NCBI GenBank assembly: GCA_003979185.1
Contig: RYWJ01000022.1
Location: forward strand, 1-10,362
Direction: 5' to 3'
Source of the DNA: Candidatus Saccharimonadota bacterium
Lineage (GTDB): Bacteria > Patescibacteriota > Saccharimonadia > Saccharimonadales > Saccharimonadaceae
Length of the DNA: 10,362 nucleotides
In this document: piece by piece, positions 6,664 to 10,362 of the stretch
Position numbering within the stretch: position 1 is the first letter of the stretch
Layout: each line of letters begins with the position of its first letter
The notes under the pieces: model-generated
The model's input: only the letters and a program-made list of their open reading frames with translations
Told to the model about the DNA's origin: nothing
The model's database searches: none
Program-made: the position numbers and the translations under genes

Positions 6664-7998
6664 TTAATCTTCTTCTTTCACTTCCTTAAAATCTTTGCTA
6701 GCCGAACGTTTCTCTTGTTTTTCTTCAATAGCCTCTATCACCTCATCCTTAGCTTCATCATCCTCAACGGTCTCATCTTTGGCAACTTTGCCCTGCTTTG
6801 GCTCCACTGGCAAAATATCTTCTCTTGGGATATCTGTCGGCATAGCTTTATCATGCGATGATCCTTTTCCAGATCTATTCTTATGACTAGGGTTAATCGC
6901 TTGCATAAATAAGCCTAGACCCAAAATAATCGCGAGCAAGGTCATAAACCAACCTATAAATGGGAGCATACCTACGAATATGACTAAAGTAATTCCAAGC
7001 AAGAGCTTCACGAATGCCGGAGCATTACTATGGAATAGATTATTAACCAGCAGCTCTCCCAACCACACTCCAGTAAAAGCCTGCGAAAGATAGATCATAA
7101 TAACATAGGCAACGATCAAAATCAATCCAGCTGGTGCGCCAATGATTGACATGATCAAGAAGATGCTAATTAATGGAACAAATAATAAGGTACAAAGACC
7201 AATAAATAAATCTTTGCCAAATTGCACATAATTGACTTCTTTGGATACTTTGTCCTTTATGGCTGGGAAAAGTGCCATTATAATCACAAAGGTCACAAAC
7301 AAAGCGATAATTGAAAGTACCTTCGACAAGAAGATTTCAGTTGCCGTAGCCGTATCAACTACGACTTCATATTTCTCAATCTCCGCATAAGTTACATTAG
7401 AGATGCCATCAATATAGGCGTCATTATTAATGCTAAGTTTGCCCGTAATTTCTGTTTTGCCCTGAAAGATTACCTCCCCAACAGATAAATCAACGTTACC
7501 GTCAATCTTGATATCATTTAGGACGAGTTTACGAGCCGCTACCGACAAGCTACCAGGAAGGTCTGCGTCTATCGTAATCACATTGCCAGCCGCAAAAACA
7601 TCGCGACCGACTCTAGCATCTTGATGAATTGTAATGTAATTGCCTGCAGCAAACAGATCTTTCTTAGTAGAAGATGAAAAGTCCAAAATGTTTCCAGCCA
7701 TAAAGGCATACTCGGAAGGAGCTTTTACGCCGACATTATTACCACTGATGAATAATAATCCATTTGTTTCAGTTTCGCTCATTACATTCATGCCAGCGAT
7801 GAACCTATTTTGTCCAACTTTCAAGATTTCAGTATCACTATCAGACTGCTCCAACTCAAAAGTGCTCTCTGTCTCCTCAGACCGTACTGAAGAAGTCAAA
7901 TCCCTTGGCGTTATCTCCTCCGCTATCGCTGGTAAGGTTAAACCAACCACACTTAATATTGATGCGCAAATTGCGGTAAGAATCATTTTATTTTTCAT
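6664..7998 (-). CDS. Membrane-anchored bactofilin-like (polymer-forming) protein with signal peptide
   Basis: The 444-residue protein starts with a signal peptide (1-26, ending L-P-A-I-A-E). Next comes a beta-repeat region at about 60-200, with five copies of F-x-A/S-G-N/M spaced about 17-19 residues apart (F66, F83, F99, F116, F135) and followed by I-T-I strands, as in bactofilin-type beta-helices. Hydrophobic segments follow at roughly 223-245, 263-285, 287-309 and 330-366 (one or two helices). The C-terminal tail (about 370-444) is charged and rich in Glu and Lys. The layout suggests repeats outside the membrane and an acidic tail inside, although canonical bactofilins are cytoplasmic. It overlaps the upstream gene by 4 bp (ATGA) and has AGGAGG 7 nt upstream. 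A scaffolding role in the envelope is inferred, not shown. Confidence 0.75.
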   Translation of the reverse strand: MKNKMILTAICASILSVVGLTLPAIAEEITPRDLTSSVRSEETESTFELEQSDSDTEILKVGQNRFIAGMNVMSETETNGLLFISGNNVGVKAPSEYAFMAGNILDFSSSTKKDLFAAGNYITIHQDARVGRDVFAAGNVITIDADLPGSLSVAARKLVLNDIKIDGNVDLSVGEVIFQGKTEITGKLSINNDAYIDGISNVTYAEIEKYEVVVDTATATEIFLSKVLSIIALFVTFVIIMALFPAIKDKVSKEVNYVQFGKDLFIGLCTLLFVPLISIFLIMSIIGAPAGLILIVAYVIMIYLSQAFTGVWLGELLVNNLFHSNAPAFVKLLLGITLVIFVGMLPFIGWFMTLLAIILGLGLFMQAINPSHKNRSGKGSSHDKAMPTDIPREDILPVEPKQGKVAKDETVEDDEAKDEVIEAIEEKQEKRSASKDFKEVKEED

Positions 7999-9176
7999 GC
8001 TGCTTCCTCCTGATTTTCATCAGCTATAACATTATATTCTTTGACACTATGATGCATCTTAATCACCCACGTTACCACCATGCCGCCAATCACCAGAAGT
8101 GCTGCATAAATTAGACTGTCTACACTAAAATTAAAGCCTGCGTTAAATAATAGACCTAGGGCACTTATCATAGTAATTAGCCCCACCAGCAAAACCATCG
8201 TGCGGCACGTCACTATAATCCTCTCTCCATTGGCCCGCATCAATAACCGCTGAGCTGATTCGGCATAGCGCCTCGTCGTATCCCACAATGAGCGCATGTA
8301 ATTCAGAGTGCCTAACAAAGCCGTATAACGATATCCAGAAATCGCCAAAAATTCAATCAATTCTTGGTCGTCTTTCATTCCCGACTCACGCACATCAATA
8401 TAAGCAGACATTTGTTCTAATCTGCCAGAGATCAACAGAGCAGTTTTCTCATAACGATCTAATTTAGTCGTCGCTAGCAAGATTCCGTCTTCAGTAGCAT
8501 ACTTTTGTTTTTTGATCGCATCAATTTTACCCCAAATAGCACGATGTAAATTCAGATAACGATGTAGTTGCCCTTTAAACTCACGCGCAAAAATTTGCTC
8601 TTCTACGTAGCGTTCAATATTCTCTGGAGTTGCTTTTTTATTATTGATGAAATAATACTTATCCCCACGCAATACATTGTAATTTTTGCCGTCAAATTCA
8701 AAATACTTTTGTCGCTCAGTTTTGGCGAGAAGATCGGCAATATTTTTTGCTGACGCATTGTCGCAAACAATAAAATACGGATAAATACCCTCTACGCTTT
8801 TTAATTCCTTAAAAACTGGAGCGCCAGTACTAAAAAGATAACTCAACGCTGGCGACAAGCGCTCTTCATAATAACCACGCAATCTTTCCGCATCAGCAAA
8901 TAAAGTTGGTTCGCTAACTTGCTCGCTACTAACTACCGTTAAACCATCTTCAAATAGTTTCACCTTAGTATGTTCTGCCGTGGTAAAAGCGACAAACTCC
9001 TCATTAGCCACGCCATACTCAATAGTATCAATACGTAGATTGTCGCGTAATTCCCCAAGCTTTTGCTCATCCAGTCCTAGTTGAGAAGTTCCATCTCTCA
9101 AGAAATCATAAATTTCTGAAAGTTGTAACGTCGTCCGCTGAAACCAACCACCAATATAAATATTCTTTATCTTCAT
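7995..9176 (-). CDS. Two-TM membrane protein of unknown function with CorA-like topology
   Basis: I do not recognise a named family. The 393-residue protein has a long soluble N-terminal part that starts with I-Y-I-G-G-W-F-Q-R-T-T-L-Q-L-S-E-I-Y-D-F-L (6-26). A mixed alpha/beta region runs to about 185 and a long helical, probably coiled-coil stretch to about 315. Two hydrophobic helices follow near 325-345 and 354-374, then a short charged tail. This resembles CorA-type transporters in outline, but the G-M-N loop motif is absent; the loop reads F-N-A-G-F-N-F-S. No signal peptide is seen, so the N-terminal part should be cytoplasmic. The TGA stop overlaps the next ATG. GGAGG (9180-9184) sits only 3 nt before the ATG. 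Co-expression with the bactofilin-like protein suggests a shared envelope task. Confidence 0.8.
   Translation of the reverse strand: MKIKNIYIGGWFQRTTLQLSEIYDFLRDGTSQLGLDEQKLGELRDNLRIDTIEYGVANEEFVAFTTAEHTKVKLFEDGLTVVSSEQVSEPTLFADAERLRGYYEERLSPALSYLFSTGAPVFKELKSVEGIYPYFIVCDNASAKNIADLLAKTERQKYFEFDGKNYNVLRGDKYYFINNKKATPENIERYVEEQIFAREFKGQLHRYLNLHRAIWGKIDAIKKQKYATEDGILLATTKLDRYEKTALLISGRLEQMSAYIDVRESGMKDDQELIEFLAISGYRYTALLGTLNYMRSLWDTTRRYAESAQRLLMRANGERIIVTCRTMVLLVGLITMISALGLLFNAGFNFSVDSLIYAALLVIGGMVVTWVIKMHHSVKEYNVIADENQEEAA
8006..8011 (-). promoter_or_regulatory. Shine-Dalgarno of the bactofilin-like gene, inside the upstream gene
   Basis: AGGAGG on the minus strand lies 7 nt before the ATG at 7998. 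It falls within the last codons of the overlapping upstream gene, where it encodes Gln-Glu-Glu. This supports translational linkage across the ATGA overlap. Confidence 0.75.
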
Positions 9177-9236
9177 TCGCCTCCACTCATGCTTAAAGTC
9201 GCACGCGCATTAAAATTTGACCTCACTATTACTACT

Positions 9237-9245
9237 ATCATAACA
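9237..9245 (-). promoter_or_regulatory. Extended -10 promoter of the membrane-protein / ung operon
   Basis: TGT-TATGAT on the minus strand (five of six plus a TGn extension) lies just past the yggU stop. A start near 9230 gives a leader of about 54 nt with GGAGG at its end. No clear -35 is seen. Confidence 0.5.
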
Positions 9246-9256
9246 CACTTCAAAAC

Positions 9257-9478
9257 TCATTGAAAAATTTCCACTAACTTTTTCCGTCCACGACTACCCG
9301 TCTTAATGACAACGCAACTTTTAGCAACCCCAAAGTGTTTCGACAAAAGCTTGATCAAAGCAATGTTAGCCTCCCCATCCACTGGTTTTTCACGTAAATA
9401 TACCGTTAGCGCGTTATTATCGGCGATTACCAGCGGACCTTTCTTCGAGTTTGGCTTTACGACAACTTCATAAATCAT
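9257..9478 (-). CDS. DUF167 / YggU family small protein
   Basis: The 73-residue protein matches the DUF167 pattern from end to end: V-V-V-K-P-N-S-K-K at 5-13, L-T-V-Y-L-R-E-K-P-V-D-G-E-A-N at 24-38, L-L-S-K-H-F-G-V at 43-50 and a final G-S-R-G-R-K-K motif at 61-67. The family folds as a compact alpha/beta domain and its biochemical role is not established. The ATG lies one base after the stop of the ABC1 kinase gene, so the two are probably co-transcribed. A TATAAT 7 nt before the ATG could also give a separate leaderless message. The gene ends in TGA. Confidence 0.92.
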   Translation of the reverse strand: MIYEVVVKPNSKKGPLVIADNNALTVYLREKPVDGEANIALIKLLSKHFGVAKSCVVIKTGSRGRKKLVEIFQ

Positions 9479-9479
9479 T

Positions 9480-10362
9480 TTATCTATTATACTCTAGTAA
9501 ATCCAACATTTCTTGGCAATTGCCTAATGCCTGCTGACATTGCTGGCTTAGACTTGTTAGTTCCGTCAATTGCTTAGAAAAACCCTGAGTCAACCCATAT
9601 TGCATACTCTGACTTAAGAAATTTGGCACTAGTTTAACGCCACTATAAAAAATCCTCTTGATATCATTACAAGTACGCGAAAGATAAAACTCCGTGATTT
9701 GTTCAGCAAGTAGACTTTTCGTATCAGTCAGGCTGCCCGTTAAGGTATTCATACCAAACAGCGCCAAAAAAGCCTTAGCCATTTTGAATAGAAAATTTGG
9801 TACGGCAATATTATACTGCGTAAATATCCCGATCATCTCCACAAAGAACTGCTCGACTGGAATGCTTTTGATTTTCTGGATCTCTTCAAGCATCTCACTG
9901 CGAAGCTTTTCCCAATCCATATCTAAATATTCTCCACGTTTAATGAGCAAGTCAATGACGCGATCAACTTTTTCAGTATACGCACTAAGAAAAAGTTCCC
10001 GTGTTAATTCGGCCTCTTCACTACTAAATTCAAAGATTAAGCCCATATCCAAAAAACCAATATTGCTACGATCTAGATATAAATTGCCGCCATGCGGATC
10101 ACCATGAAAAACTACAGGCATACCATGGAACAACGCATAAAACGATAAACGAATATATTCATTTTTAGCCTGAGCGACTTTCTGCTTATTGCTCTCATTC
10201 ATAGTAATATGATTCAGTGTTGGCGCTGTAATAAACTCCATGACAATGACATTATTTGTACTGTATTCCGTAAAAAGCTTTGGAACAACAATTTTGGTCT
10301 GAACGTTTTTAATTTTGCCATTCACGCTATCTGCAAACTCTTTATAGCGTACAATATTATAT
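9480..10362 (-). CDS. ABC1/UbiB-family atypical kinase, 5' end outside the window
   Basis: The frame stays open to the right edge; the N-terminal part lies beyond it. The GTG at 10325 is not the start, because upstream codons continue the protein (Y-K-E-F-A-D-S-V). Visible motifs are V-P-K-L-F-T-E-Y then V-I-V-M-E-F (hinge), the catalytic loop H-G-D-P-H-G-G-N (usual form H-x-D-P-H-P-G-N) and F-L-D-M-G-L in place of the DFG-type metal site. After about residue 200 of the visible part there are hydrophobic and amphipathic helices, as in the family's C-terminal part. UbiB/ABC1 proteins are ATPases or kinases tied to quinone or lipid metabolism. The lineage probably lacks full quinone synthesis, so a lipid-related role is possible (inference). 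Confidence 0.9.
   Translation of the reverse strand, partial: YNIVRYKEFADSVNGKIKNVQTKIVVPKLFTEYSTNNVIVMEFITAPTLNHITMNESNKQKVAQAKNEYIRLSFYALFHGMPVVFHGDPHGGNLYLDRSNIGFLDMGLIFEFSSEEAELTRELFLSAYTEKVDRVIDLLIKRGEYLDMDWEKLRSEMLEEIQKIKSIPVEQFFVEMIGIFTQYNIAVPNFLFKMAKAFLALFGMNTLTGSLTDTKSLLAEQITEFYLSRTCNDIKRIFYSGVKLVPNFLSQSMQYGLTQGFSKQLTELTSLSQQCQQALGNCQEMLDLLEYNR
9486..9491 (-). promoter_or_regulatory. Possible internal -10 box for a leaderless yggU message
   Basis: A perfect TATAAT on the minus strand lies exactly 7 nt before the yggU ATG, the same spacing as for tig and the 69-aa gene. It sits in the last codons of the ABC1 kinase (Glu-Tyr-Asn-Arg-stop). There is no TGn extension and no clear -35, so chance is possible. 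Confidence 0.4.

Noticed and set aside
1..10362. Alternative genetic code (UGA as Gly or Trp)
   Set aside because: Two genes end naturally at UGA and no conserved frame needs UGA read through.
1..10362. tRNA, rRNA, CRISPR array, insertion sequence or prophage
   Set aside because: No cloverleaf, regular short repeats, transposase motifs or terminal inverted repeats were seen on either strand.

Overview
The window looks like a chromosomal piece of a Candidate Phyla Radiation bacterium, most likely Candidatus Saccharibacteria (TM7). This is an inference from gene content and style: short genes packed with 1-4 nt junctions, modest GC, a trigger factor with a Lys-rich tail, a FISUMP (Fibrobacter succinogenes major paralogous) domain fragment, and taxon-typical-looking membrane proteins. 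UGA is used as a stop (the genes ending at 7995 and 9257) and all visible Trp codons are UGG. The code is therefore standard, which argues against Gracilibacteria and Absconditabacteria. No rRNA, tRNA or CRISPR array is visible.

Layout. All genes but one lie on the minus strand. At the left edge (35-253) is a start-less, GC-rich 3' fragment of a FISUMP-domain gene. A perfect hairpin (279-306) separates it from tig, the trigger factor (327-1655). Upstream of tig is a GlcD-type FAD oxidase (1700-3289) that has lost the usual metal-binding histidines. A 91-bp divergent promoter region follows, then the only plus-strand gene, a 69-aa Cys/His protein (3389-3598). That gene converges, one base apart, on a large secreted protein (3600-5855) that combines a cutinase-type esterase, a VWA domain, a PKD domain and a Pro/Asp-rich tail.

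The right half holds an apparent operon, read right to left. A two-TM protein of unknown function (7995-9176) overlaps a signal-peptide-bearing, bactofilin-like multi-TM protein (6664-7998), which is followed one base later by ung (6015-6662). Further upstream a DUF167/YggU protein (9257-9478) sits one base after an ABC1/UbiB-family atypical kinase gene (9480 to beyond the right edge).

Themes. Much of the window serves the cell envelope or surface (esterase-VWA protein, membrane-anchored beta-repeat protein, FISUMP fragment), next to housekeeping functions (protein folding, uracil repair). Several genes (tig, the 69-aa gene, possibly yggU) have a -10 box ending exactly 7 nt before the ATG and no Shine-Dalgarno, which predicts leaderless mRNAs. 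Others have clear GGAGG-type sites. The most unusual items are the cutinase-VWA-PKD fusion, a plausible weapon or adhesin against an actinobacterial host envelope, and the promoterless, NNC-codon-rich FISUMP cassette.
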